Assembly (NCBI GenBank): GCA_947561715.1
Contig: OX387204.1
Span: 17,737,001-17,801,000, forward strand
Length of the DNA: 64,000 bases
Direction: 5' to 3'
Source of the DNA: Ascidia mentula
Lineage: Eukaryota > Chordata > Ascidiacea > Phlebobranchia > Ascidiidae
Under the pieces are notes generated by a model. It was not told where the DNA came from and searched no databases. It saw only the letters and a program-made list of their open reading frames with translations. The translations under genes were made by a program, and so were the position numbers. Shown here one piece after another: positions 14,958-26,963 of the stretch (position 1 is the stretch's first letter; each line of letters opens with the position of its first letter).

Positions 14958-16201
14958 TCAAGCTTGCTGGATTATTGATACATCTAACATGCAAAAATGT
15001 GCTCTACACATTGGACAAGTGGCAAAACTTCCAAGCCAAGTTTGCGGACTTGACTGATCTTGCCTGCTTGCATACCACCGACCCATACATTCCAAACACC
15101 ACAAAGGGTTACAGTTACATCTTTCACAATCGCCTTCATTATCTTCAGCACATTGTTTGATCAGTTTAACGCCTGCAGGTTTTTGATCGCAGCCAATACA
15201 ATTGCTCAATTGCAGGCTTCTGTCCACCAAATACAAAGGATTCTTCAACACTTGATCCCGAAACGCCTCCAGAAAAAGTTCACTTGATGTACGATGGATG
15301 GTCAAACTAGGATTTGCCTGAACTTCCACTTTCAATTTAGCCTTGAATTCTGTGTAATCCATTGACATAATTCGAATTCCAAAGGGTTTGTAATTTTTCA
15401 ATGGCTGAATGTTAATCCTCACATACTGTACAGTTGTCATGGAATTGGGTGAAACATGATATTCCTCTGTTTTTCCCACACTGAGACGAACGAAGTCTTG
15501 ATGCACGAATGCAACATCATATGGTCCAGATTTTATTATCCAGTTGTCTGTGACTATGAGAGATGAACTGCTGCTAGGCCCACTGGTGTATTTGTCAATG
15601 CTACGGAACTCAGAATTTATTGCTGTTGCAAGTTCCTGCCATGACTGGGAATAAAGACACAGGTTGCGAACTATTGGATGGTTCGCCCAATTGTTCATGT
15701 ACCAGTAAAATATCAAAGTAGCGGCAGCAAGGAATATTGCAACTGCGACGTAAAAATAAATTTGCCACCCAGTATGGATTGCCCATTCTGAGATTTCCAA
15801 AAAATCCAATCCGGATTCTCCGACGAAGGTCATTCCAATGAAGTAACCTTCAAAGAAAATAAGTTATTTACACCTAACTGACATTTACAGTGTGGTATAT
15901 GATAATAAGCACACCTCTTCCATGGTGTCAATAAAGCTTGTCCTGTATTAATGCTTTCGAATCACATACCAGTCAAACGGAACTTACCCAATGGAAGGCT
16001 GGCATGGAATATGATTGTTGTGGAAGTTCTTCTGATGTGATAATTAACAAAGTTTGTCATCTCACTTCCCAGCCAACTTGAAAATATGCTTTGTATCGTA
16101 AAACCGGCGGATTGAAATTCAGTTGGTGATACAACAAAACAAAATGCCACCAGCCAATAAAACAACGAAAAGGCAATTGCTGGACTTATGGTCCAAGCCA
16201 T
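14958..16201 (-). CDS. TMEM129: TMEM129, ER membrane RING-type E3 ubiquitin ligase
   Basis: Two exons, 15988-16201 and 14958-15847, give 367 aa (human 362). It starts MAWTISPAIAFSLFYWLVAF (first membrane segment), then SPTEFQSAGFTIQS and SSWLGSE, typical of TMEM129, a second membrane stretch early in exon 2 (GYFIGMTF) and a third near IYFYVAVAIFLAAATLIFYW. The cytosolic region carries NSEFRSIDKYTSG. The C terminus is the atypical cysteine-only RING: CIGC, CERCNCNPLWCLECMGRW, CPMCRAHFC. Family role: ER-associated degradation with Derlin-1. An acceptor-like tttttttgaag stands just before the ATG. Intron 140 bp. Confidence 0.97.
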
Positions 16202-17207
16202 ACTTAATTCTTCAAAAAAAACCTGCTCAAGCAGCAAGAACAGAAGATGAATAACGTTGAGCAACATATTACGACTAATTTGCATGTCACACGCATGCAT
16301 GCACAGTATTTCTACAACTTATATTAGCCTATGTGTTACAATCTCAGTATTAACAAATCGTAACCTAATAAAAAAGCTCGTTTTATTGAACGCGGGCTTA
16401 TGTAGTAATAGTACAATTACTCGCGCGAACATTACTTTGCCCCACATTAACCCTGTCCTTTAATTACCTCAACGCTCTCGTTTGTCGAAGTCGAACGTCC
16501 GATGATAACAAGAGAATCGTGTCGTGTTTCGATTTCCTTTTTTTATTTTTCTCTCATGCATATTATGCTCACAACGATTGCTGCTGTTTAATGGACCCAT
16601 TTTTTTCAGGAATTCGATGTTATTTTCTTTAAATTGTATTTACTGTAGGTATAACTTTTTGTTTAGCTAGCTACACATAGCACTCTGGAAGAGAGACACC
16701 TTAACCGCACGCGGCTCTTTAATTCCTCTGTTCTACTTCTGAATCAATAAGCAGCAAGGTCCTGGCCCCACGAGAGGGGGGTGGGGGGTGTACAAATAGT
16801 GCGGTGCATCGGGGCCTGTGCAATTGCAAAACTAGGGAGCCTACGAACACCATTGTTTTCTCAAAACTAAGAGATTGTAAATGCTGTGTTCCACTTAAAA
16901 AATTATGTAATCTCCAAAAGAAAAGGTCCTTGCATCGGCACATCTTTCTCTCTCAGGGGCCCTGGCAAGGTCATTGGTAAAAAAACGAGTATGTGAATAA
17001 ATGATTGATCAAACGCTTCCAGTTCACTTGGACAAAATATAAAATAGGTTTTGCAGCAGTGAGCACATTTTAGTTTTTGAAACGGGATCCAACTGCCTCC
17101 TTGTATTTCTTAATTGCATAGAATCATTTATTTAGGAACTTGCAAAAAATAAACGCAATTTATTCCTTTAGTAGTCATGAATTTATCAACTTGGAAAAGA
17201 CCCGTGC
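16202..17207. other. Intergenic between TMEM129 and the CARF-like gene
   Basis: Contains a G/C-rich MITE-like block (next entry); otherwise AT-rich with nothing recognisable. Confidence 0.4.
16757..16968. mobile_element. Possible short terminal-inverted-repeat element (MITE-like)
   Basis: The left end reads tggccccacgagagggg and the right end, reversed, reads ccagggcccctgagagaga. The two are loosely complementary and enclose about 200 bp of AT-rich sequence. No clear target duplication, so the assignment is weak. Confidence 0.3.
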
Positions 17208-18571
17208 TCAAGTTGCACGAACGAAGTTCCCAACTTCGTTTTCATTTTCCTGTTTATGGATGTAGTCCGTAGAATTAACGCCCGACTCTTGAATTCGTGC
17301 CAAGGCCCTGATAAAAGAGATTGAAACAATTCGGCCAGAAAACATAAAATAAATGGTCAAACCTTTTTCTATGGGACCTCAAATTATCATCAGTTGGAAA
17401 AAATCTTCGATTAGATTTTGATGGTGGCGGCTTATCTCTGAAAAGTTCATTACAGACAAAACTATCCAGTTCCCTTTTTATCGCAGGGAAGGAAGACACC
17501 CCTTCCTGAATCAGTCCACTAATTTTTAATATTATTCTTCTGTCAGTGGGTTGGAATGAGCCTGCATCCTAGTAAAGCATTGCAAGCTTTGAAAACCATT
17601 TTGTTTGAAATAATATATTTTAATTTCATTATTTTCTGGTGTACCTGCCCAACCACATGCCCTGTATGAGAATCGTCTGCCGGAAAGGAAATTTGATATA
17701 AATGCTCTTGAGTTATTTCACTACTTTGGTGGCGAAAATCAAAAAGAATTTGTTTGTTGACTTCCACCCTCTTTCTTCTTGACAGTGAAGCTGCGTACTG
17801 AGCAAAAAAGTGATATTAGTTTCAATTATTCTCAAAAAATCACTTAAATTCTCAGCAATGATAATTGTTTTGCATTCTACTGCATAATAAAGGAATTATT
17901 TTTTAACTTTGCAACAAATGGTTTCCTGCTGTAAGAATCTCAATGGCAAAAAAATCAAACAAGAGTTAACCTGATATTGTGGAAATTGTACTAAATGTGA
18001 CACAGCAATAGAAGCTTGGCAGTTGCCTTTTTTGGACTCTACAGTTCGCTTGTACTTGCGCTTTTCCGGTTTATTTTCTGCATCAGGCTTTTTTGCAATA
18101 TCCCTGCTTCTGCTATGCTGACAATACCATCTTGAATACCCCACAATAACATATGGATTTCCTGTGACAGTGTCCCAATGCAATAAGCTTTTTGTTGTGT
18201 CTAAAATACAATTTGAAAGCTATGTAGAAAATTGCTAGTAATAAAATACATTAATCTAAAAAAAGGCCTGCACCATAGCTTTTGTCCAGAACTTGCAGAA
18301 ACTTGGTAACAGTAGATATCTCATATTCCTCAATGATTTCCAAAACTTTTTCAAACGAAGAGGTAAACTTGTATACAAAAAACATTCTTATTGTTTTCAT
18401 GCATATTGAAATATGGTAATAAATCATATTTACCAGTTTAAATGTGTTTGTGCCACATTTTCCATCTTCTTCATCCACAACTTCAACTATCATGGGATTC
18501 TGTGATGCATTTTCTTCTGGCTGATCAACGTCAATTAGACAAAGGATTTTACTGGGCTGATTAAGTTCCAT
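17208..18571 (-). CDS. CARF/ALS2CR8-domain-like protein
   Basis: Six exons in phase: 18434-18571, 18274-18367, 17971-18200, 17645-17797, 17363-17568, 17208-17307; 306 aa. Conserved-looking blocks in order: HWDTVTGNPYVIVGYSRWYC with a following QH, a basic stretch (PEKRKYKRTVESKKGNCQAS), HLVQFPQYQ, VNKQILFDFR, ISFPADDSHTGH, SGLIQEGVSSFPAIKRELDS, and NRRFFPTDDNLRSH. This succession resembles the ALS2CR8 domain of calcium-responsive transcription factor (CARF), recalled from memory. A DNA-binding role would follow if right; the Cys/His pairs could bind zinc. The protein is short, with almost nothing beyond the domain. The last exon adds about 32 residues. An alternative is a domesticated transposon-derived domain. 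Confidence 0.6.
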
Positions 18572-19299
18572 GCTTGTTACTTGGTTGGTTTAAAGCAACC
18601 ATACAGATACAATTTCCGAAATACAACATCATATGTAGAAAGTTTACCAAAGAACTTGAAAATGTAAATAAAGAAATTATGACAAATGTGAAACCCCCAG
18701 CAGTGTAGTATGGAATGTTTTTTTATTTAGTTGCGTAAAATTTTTGACTTGTTTACAAATAAAACGCACAAAGTACAAAAAATATGCACCGAAGCTGAAA
18801 TAGGACGTTACATGTTATAACTCTCGACTGTCACCTACCGCATACTGTTTCATAAACTTCTAATCGCAATGTGGGGCTAAACGCACTAAGTTTCATAAAA
18901 ATCTTATGAAGACAACTGTCGACATATTAATTCGTATTTTCACGTGTCACGAAACTAACTAAATCATGGTTTTGTACGGATGTTAAATGTTGGGGTTTAA
19001 CGTATGTTATTTGTTTTTTCAATCTTATGGATTCTGAGCAGGTTTTTCAATTAAAATTAAATACTGGGGTAGGCTACTTGCGGGTGGCTTTTGTTTCATA
19101 TCAAATTATGAAGGTTTAATATTAAATATAAATCGTTTTGTTTGCTCCAAATAAATGTCCAATAAAAAGGCAATAATTTACCCCACCGTCTTCCAATTCA
19201 TCCAAGTTTATAACCAACCACAAATAAATAGCGCATACAGGATTTAATCTTGAATAAATCTATGTACACATGGCGAACGTGATTATGGAACACGATGTT
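18572..19299. other. Intergenic between the CARF-like and SLC17 genes
   Basis: AT-rich, same-strand neighbours; nothing else recognised. Confidence 0.4.
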
Positions 19300-22200
19300 T
19301 CAATTCAACAAACAAGCGTTTTCCTCGTCATTTTCGTCTTTGTTCCAGTGCTGTTCCTTTCCGCTTCCGAATGCAATGTACAATATGGTGCCTGCCGCAT
19401 ATATTATGAAGGAGATGATGAACACATAAACCCACGGAGTTCTGGAGACCTGAGACACCGTTTGGAAAGTATTTAACTCTATTCTGATGCGATACAGACA
19501 CTATAAGATAATACAATTGTCGGGCGCAGGTTTCGAAAAGGAATAATGTACATGTGGCATTGAATGGAAACCCCACATAAAAATGTGACGGTGCTGGACC
19601 TTCGTTGAAAATTCTCAAACTTTTAGAGGATGTTATGAGTTTCTTTTAGGGGACTTTTAGAGGATGTTTTGGGTTTCTCCGTTTCAAAACAAACAATTAT
19701 ACAGATGTTATTCATGCTTTCTACAAACTCGCATGGGCCCTGGTGCGCCGTACGGGGTGCACCACCTTTTCGTTAGGCCTGCAGTTACAAATCATCATAC
19801 CGCATTTTCTGTCAAGACGCCAACGAGGAATGGGATAAGGAAGACGGGTATCGTGTTGAGAGTGTTGGATATTCCCATCAGAAGACCCGAATATCTGTGA
19901 AAACAACAAGTTCACGTATTTGTCTGCAACCCCGAGCTAAACACAAAGACAGTTTCCCATTCCCAAGCAAAATATCCCAAATCACGTTAATAAACAAAAA
20001 GGCATTGTTAAATACGTTTTTGGATATAACTTTTAACCGTGTATGGCTTGCTGAACAATTTTTTACATACAAATTTACCTCGGCGCAATATCAACAAGGT
20101 TTGGGAGGGACGACGCTAATTGGATCCCTATGAAACCAGCTGCAGCTGAGATAATGCTTACTGCCACCACACGGTTGCAACCAACAATTCCAGTAACCAC
20201 CATCAGAACTCCCGCACCAGAAGAACCTTAATGAAATCAATTTCAGAAAAAGGCAGATGTTACATAAAGCAGGGCTTCCCAAGTTGGGGATCGCGACTCT
20301 GCAGCAAGACCCTAATATGTCGAATTTTATGAGTCGCAGGAGTCTATGCCACACCAGGTACATTTCGTTGTACCATTTCATGAAGTATACGCTAACTTGA
20401 GTGTTTTTAAGTTGTTTTATTATAACCAACTGTTGCAATAAAATAATAAAATATAACTTACGAACAAACATGAAATTTAAACCAATTTAAATGGGTCGCT
20501 GGTGAAAAAGTTTGGGAAGCCCAAACATTCTTTATACCTACGCTTGCCCACACAAGCCTTGTATTTGTGGTGCTTAAAAGCTGGGACTTTTGCACTTCGT
20601 CTGCGGCAATACCTCCAAATATTAAAGTTAGGAATGTGATTAGGTACGGCAGTGCAGAAATAAAACCATTCTGAAAAAGAGAAGCAAAATGTTAACTTGC
20701 GCAAAATGTAGTTTCATTCAGGCATTTCTGACACTTCTATAATATATATACCATTACCCTTTTCGGTTATCATGTTCCCCTTTACACAAGCGGTACTTCG
20801 TTCACCCCAATGTTGTGCACTGCATTCATTGTTTTATAACATTTTTTTTAAGGGTGAACGTCACTAGTGGTGATATTAAAATTCTGTGAGCTGCATACAA
20901 ATGATGGCCACTGTTTCGGTCTATATAAGGTCTCTTCAGTGCAGCTTGGTGTGACCATGAACGGTCTCACCGGTCAAACAGCCATATATTATATATGATT
21001 CAAACAGGAGTGCTCTCTGACGTAAATTGACGTAATTTATTCTTCCGACGTTTAGTCTGATTTGTGATACGAAGTTTTTTTTAGATTTTATGTGATATTA
21101 AAAGTTGCAAAAACAATTGTCGCATGTCAAAAATATGGATAATTCACCTGAGGAATGGTGAAGCGCAATACTTCCCTGAGATACAAAGGCAAAGATGTGA
21201 CGAGAGTGTAAAGTCCCCACATGTTGATAAACTGTAACACCATTACAGCCCACACGTTTTTGCTCTTAACTATCTCCAACCAGGGAATAGCTGCCGGCCG
21301 GGATGGGGTCTATCGCATAAACAAAAAACATTATTTAAACAGACCGATTAAAATGGGGATATAATAAAAACTACGAATTTAAAGTTCGAAACAATGAGAT
21401 AGCTATTGAGTTGTTGGGAAAACTATACCGACGCAATATTGCTTTCAATATACTCTCGCTCCTGTGATGAAATCCTTGGGTGATTTTCCGGTGTGTCTGA
21501 CACCATGCAAAACCAGAAGATACTCCAAAAAAGACCGACTGAACCTGAGTTCAAATGAAGTGATTTTAACAATGCAAAACATAAAGTAAACTTAGGTGCC
21601 CATTACCAGTTGCAATATCCATATAGTTGTATAAACAATGTGTCGCAAATTTACAATTTTGTGACTTGTAAATCTGTTGTTGATGCGACGTTGGTAACAA
21701 ACGAATAAAATTTAGGTACCAAAGAACAAGGTTGAACTGAGCAATACCCGCGTGCATTCGTGGCATATTAAACGCTTGATAAGAATATTTGAGTATACAG
21801 TGATAACAGTTTTTCATGTATTTTTTTTTTTGTCAGAAGTCAATAGATAAGTATCGATCAGTGACAAACGGTTGCTGAGTTGTGCACATTACAACATGGC
21901 TCAAGTCTAAACGCTGTTCGAACATTTTCGAATTTCGACACCGGAAACGCTTACCGAAGACGTAAAACACAGAAGACCAGCCTCCAAGAACATCAGAGAT
22001 GCTCATAGCTCCCGTAATGGCTTGCGACGCTGCGAAGCCAAGATAGATTCCCGAAAAAGCTATGGAAACCATTTGGCTTCTTTCAAGCGGTGGCGCCCAA
22101 ACTCCAAGCAACGACAGCAACGCAGGAAGCACGACACCCTGATGTCAAAGTATGAACAAATTAGAGATGGAGGATGCTGATCAAGGCGTTACTTCGTACC

Positions 22201-23602
22201 TCACCGAGCCCAGTAAGAACGCGCAAAGCAACCAGCCATGCTAGGCCTGCTCTTGCAGCAATCGGAGTAAGCAACGTCAACACAGAAGACCACAGAATCC
22301 CACCACCAAAGAGCAACTTGCCGCCAAACCTGAACGAACGCTGTATTGAAAAACTGTGAATGCATGAAACTGCCAGTCGCATTCACTACGATTGTATTGC
22401 AGTCAACCAAACAATAAACAAATCCCTCCGCTGTCATTTTAAATCGTGCCAAATATTTTATGTGTAAATAACAAGGAAAAAACAAAAACTAAGCGAAGGT
22501 AGCACCAACATTGACATTTATTCTGGACACCATAATCCAGATCAGGTTTTTGCTTGATAATGGGTCGGTCGATTGACCAATGTAATATTGCCAATCGCTC
22601 GCACCCAAAACGCGTTGTTTTGCTAAGAATCGCACAAAGAAGAGATAAGTGTAGTTTGCAAGCTGCCATCGATTCTGAACTAAATTGAAACCGTAGTTTA
22701 CAGGCAATGTGTAAAGGTGGCTAATCGCTTGTGTCAGCTCCAGTATAATCTTACTTGGTGGCGAGATAACCTCCCGGAAGTTGCGTCACAAAGTATCCGT
22801 AGTAAAATGCAGATAAAACGACCCCCATTTCCTTTGGTTCCCATCTCAACTTGTCGACTTGTGCGGGATTCTAAATCACATTTATTCTGTTGTACGTTTG
22901 TATATAATGAAACGACATTTGTATTTATGGTTGTGCATGTTTGAATACTGAATATTACACGTTAAATTACTGCTGCAATTATGACAAACGCAAAAAAACT
23001 GGCCTTTGAATTGATTTATTTTAAAAGGCTGGAAAGGTACAGTAATAAAGTCAACTTCCCAGTTAAAGTACCAAACGCAGTCAATTCTTCCAACAAAATA
23101 TACTCACGCCAATTTTGATATGTTCCATATAACCTGGACAAGCATCCATGTTGTTATTGTTTTGTATTTGAGCACTTGAATTTACCATTGGAATAAGGAC
23201 AATGTCGAGACTGGCTCGCATCATATGCATTACAATTGTTCCCAGACCAGCCAAATAGACCAGACTGAATCGAGTTGAAAACCATTTTTTGACTGTGGAA
23301 AATGGAGGAAGAACATAATGTTAATGTAGGTTTATTGAACACTGCTTGGACTATAAATCCAATAAAACCACACTGACTATAGCCATGGCTACGAACATCT
23401 CGTTATACATATGTGTCCCAACTTGGTCTGCTAACGGATTTTAAACTATTTTTATTCAATTAATTTTTGTTTGCTCCTTTCAAACTTTATGTGGTATGAA
23501 AACACAGAAAAACTACAACAAAACAACTACGTCACCTGGTGGTTGTATCTGCTGTTCATATAATTCGTCAGCAATCTCCTCTAAAGGTATATCCGCTACC
23601 AT
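19300..23602 (-). CDS. SLC17 family transporter, sialin-like
   Basis: Eleven exons in phase: 23536-23602, 23108-23292, 22755-22870, 22200-22329, 21955-22138, 21429-21544, 21148-21309, 20538-20670, 20079-20226, 19801-19894, 19300-19449; 494 aa (human sialin 495). Diagnostic strings: [116 protein letters not shown] and FGSGKEQHW. This is a 12-helix MFS protein with a cytosolic acidic N terminus, an asparagine-rich first luminal loop (NSSAQ sequon), and an acidic tail ending ACLLN. The family moves organic anions (sialic acid, glutamate, nucleotides, phosphate) driven by proton or sodium gradients or membrane potential. The order of motifs favours sialin over VNUT, but substrate cannot be told. 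Introns hold a hAT MITE and a hammerhead. Confidence 0.92.
20270..20523. mobile_element. hAT-type non-autonomous element (MITE) in SLC17 intron 8
   Basis: The left end cagggcttcccaag and right end tttgggaagccc are inverted repeats of the CAGGG-TTCCCAA kind typical of hAT elements. Inside, ggtcgc-type strings recur near both ends (gatcgcgac, gggtcgctgg). About 250 bp. No clean target duplication. Confidence 0.6.
20889..20946 (-). ncRNA. Type I hammerhead ribozyme, stem II disrupted
   Basis: On the - strand: stem I AGCTGCA (20946-20940) pairs perfectly with TGCAGCT (20895-20889). Core CTGAAGA (20939-20933), GAAA (20917-20914), helix III closes through ACAG/TTGT, and the cleavage site UA sits immediately before TGCAGCT. 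Stem II (GACC...GACC) has lost complementarity, so activity is doubtful. Stem I and core are the same as at 47309-47363; upstream flank includes a TATGGCTGTTTG-like string matching that repeat family. It lies in SLC17 intron 7. Confidence 0.65.
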
Positions 23603-24245
23603 TCCTTTCCAGATTTCTTACACAAAAAGAGGGTTTAACGACGCAATAAATGCCGTACGTATAACTTATTTGGATTACTCCTAATCTACAGATGCGATAA
23701 AAAAGCCTAATCATATAAAATACCTTATTTCTTATCGCAACATATATTTTAACGCTTATTTGTTGATGACTTTTTCTGTTATGTTCTAACCTGAAGCGAC
23801 AAACTTTTGAACTTTCAAAACTCCCAAATGAAGTCTTGTAGAAATTTAGGAAAAAGCGGCTACAGTGGCGGTAAACATATTGTTCTCTGCACAGATAAAT
23901 CGTGTTTCCCGATTGCTTCAACTATTCCGGTTTGTGACAACGCAAACTGTCAAAAAAAATTACAGCAATTTTGTTCGTGGTGAGTTTCTTTGGCGGAAAC
24001 AGGTTTTTCAACGGATAATTCTCGAACATTGCGTCGTTTTGAGTTTCCGAGTGCGTCGCGCACAAATTTAAACTGAAATAAGGTTCGACAATAAAGAGTT
24101 TTTGAAACTGAAAACAAATTTATTCCTTCTTGCGTTAGAAATTTGATCTGCAAAATAATTTAGTACAAATTTTTAGCAGTTTAAGTTTATTTTTCAAACT
24201 GAACATTGAATACATGGTGTACAGTCGGTATCGACGGTTTGCAGT
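23603..24245. other. Intergenic between SLC17 and ADRM1
   Basis: About 640 bp; should hold the SLC17 promoter and the ADRM1 3' UTR. Nothing else recognised. Confidence 0.4.
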
Positions 24246-26756
24246 TTAGTCGACGCTCATGTGTTCGTCTTTCGAAGGTGGTTTCTTCGCTTCGTCTTGC
24301 ATTGCCTTCGCAAAGGCCTCCACATCTGCAATAGGACAACAACAAAGTTACATGCTGAGTGCAAAGTGCTGACCAGACTGCCGGGCTCAGCCTTCAATGA
24401 AACAAGATTTGGCCAAAGGAGCTTTGCTGGGTGAAAACATTTGCAACTATCTTGATTATAAAGTTGTATGCAGCAAACTGAAGGATCTCGAAAAACTCAG
24501 AATACCTCCTTTATTAGCAGCAGTTTGAGCAGCCTCTGGCAACCCGAACTGAGCTAGCAGTGAACCAAGTTGTCCTGAAGCCAATGCAGAACTGAACGAA
24601 CTCATGGCTTGTCTAAAGTGGGGTGAGTGTGCAGTCGAGCGTAACTCCTCTTCTGTGGAGGTCAAAGTTTCACCTTGGGGCAGAAAAGGCTTCAGGCGTT
24701 CCTGGATCTTGGGGTCAGCCAATATCGGTATCATCGCCTCAGGAGTGATTGCATCGGCCAAGTTGATTGCTGGAAACGGTTTTGATTACAGTCAAGTTAG
24801 CAATTGCTTCAGCCAAGAACACTAAAAACTGGTGAAAAAATATAAAAAAAGTTTGTTTAAATTTACTTTCTTTTGGCTTGGACGCTCCCATCTGTGAGAG
24901 AATGTCTTGCAATTGACTTAACTGCACCGTGGACTGATTGTTGCTGGGTGTTGTGCTAAATAGGTAAATAGGCTTGTTTAAAATACTGACTAATTGTAAA
25001 AAAAAGTTTTAAGTAACAAGTATATAAAGAAGGTTAAGAAAAAAACTTAAGCACAGCCATGACATAAAAACAATTTACAGTAAAAACTATGGTATTTTAA
25101 ATCCTGTTACACAGATGAAAGGAAAGGCACAGTTTCGTCAAATAAGAATGAAAAGTATGCTGTTAAACAGAGTTAAATGCCAGTCTAATAAATGAAGTCC
25201 AAGACTTTTTTAACAAAGAAATTTATCATGAAAAAACCTGGTGGTTGTTGTAGTAGTGGTAGGGGCAGGTGTAGCTGTAGCTGCTGCAGTTGTTCTTTGT
25301 GGTGTTGCAGTTGTTGAAGTTGGCGTGCGTGTAGCACTTGCACCAGTGTTTCTACTGCGTGATCGAGTTCCACCTATATAACACATTTTAGTTGTTGTAA
25401 AATATCATACTTAGAATGCAAACAAGGACTAACCCTGACCCAACAGGTTTCCTAATCCCCCACCAGCCATTAGTTGAAGTAACTGCTGTTGATCCATGTT
25501 GTTGAATAAATCCTAAACATAGGCAAGTTTTATTATCCACTGTAGCCTCACAAGCTGTCATTGCTACCTGGCTACCACACAATGCACAACCAATGTCATT
25601 TGAACAAACTTTAAAACAACTAAAAAAGCAATGAGCTTTTCATACTAATTTAGGTTCGTGTTAAAAAGTTACAATATTCGGAAATGTTGTGTTGTTAGTA
25701 AAAGACAAACGGTACAAAACATTAGTCTGTGTCCACCAAGTGTTTGGCAGAAATAAAATCACAGAATTTTAATAAAACCTGCAAGTTAGCTCCCTGAGCA
25801 AGTGCCTCGAGGCCACCCAAGTCAGCAGCAGATGGTTGCCCTTGACCGGGCTGCGGGGGATTGTTCAGGGCGTCATTCACTTTCTTACAAAATTCCTCAT
25901 CTTTATCAGACTTCGGTTCCTAAAGAAAAAATAAGTGTAAATGAAGCACATCTATCTGTGAAAATTAATTTTTAAATTAAAGCCTTGTCTATAAAGAAAG
26001 TTTTACCAAAAAGTCTTTAAACAATATGTTATTGAAACCACTTTTTTTCTTCCCAATTAAATTGGACGTTACATGACATTATGAAGACATAAAAATAAGC
26101 AAAATTGTTGTACCTGCATCCAAAAGAACATTTTTTTATTTGAAATTTTAAACCGTAACAAAAAGACCCTTCCAGTTGTGCATTGAGGAACTCGTTTCAG
26201 TTCACAATCATCTGCAAACAGCAATAAAAATAATAAAATTGATGTTAAAATAATAATCAACAACATGTTATACCTGGAAATATGATCAAGTCATCTTCTA
26301 GGGTTCCATTAGTTCGATCTTTCCAACACAAATGCATCAACGAGTCCTCTGCTTGATAAACATAAACTTGACCCTTTCTTTTGTCAGGAGTAACAGTTGT
26401 TCCCTGTAAAAGTGACAAAAAATAAAGTTGAAATTGCAAGGTGCTATGCAAGAGAAATAGAGGAACAAGGTGTCAGGGTTTATTTTACGCAAACGTTTAT
26501 TGTGTAAATAGTAAGTGCACCAACAGAAGGTTTTTTGCAGAATAATGAATTAGCTAACTTTTTAGGCATGGAAACCCAATAAAAATAAAAAAGCAAAAAA
26601 CATACGATTCAATTGTGAAAACACATTACATTTTTCAGGTCATATTACAACTGCAAAAGGTAATGTACAATATTTTACTTTCAAATGCATTTTCCCAGCT
26701 CTGAATTCAACAATGTTTTTGGTTGTGCTTCTAGCATTGTTCCCAAACAAAGACAT
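24246..26756 (-). CDS. ADRM1: Proteasomal ubiquitin receptor ADRM1 (Rpn13)
   Basis: Nine exons in phase: 26679-26756, 26274-26403, 26114-26211, 25779-25919, 25434-25512, 25238-25373, 24867-24955, 24506-24769, 24246-24325; 364 aa (human 407). The N-terminal Pru domain (about residues 15-110) has [65 protein letters not shown] and KKMFFWMQ, the ubiquitin- and Rpn2-binding fold. A Gly/Gln then Ser/Thr/Pro-rich linker follows (exons 4-6, with a run of seven threonines). The C-terminal DEUBAD domain ([52 protein letters not shown]) recruits UCH37. The end, KDEHMSVD, parallels human DMSLD. It acts in the 19S cap. The linker is shorter than in human. Confidence 0.97.
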
Positions 26757-26963
26757 AGTTGTTGTTTTAACTATTAAGCCTGTTTCTTTTTAAAGAATAG
26801 ATCTAAAAAATCAAATTTAGTCATAAAATAAATATGTGCTAGTGCCACAAATAGGAAATCGTATTCTTGAAAACGTCCTACAGTATATCGGAAAACACAA
26901 TACATATTATGACCACACAGGTACATGTAAAAATTTTTGGCAATAAAAACGTCCTCGCAATTT

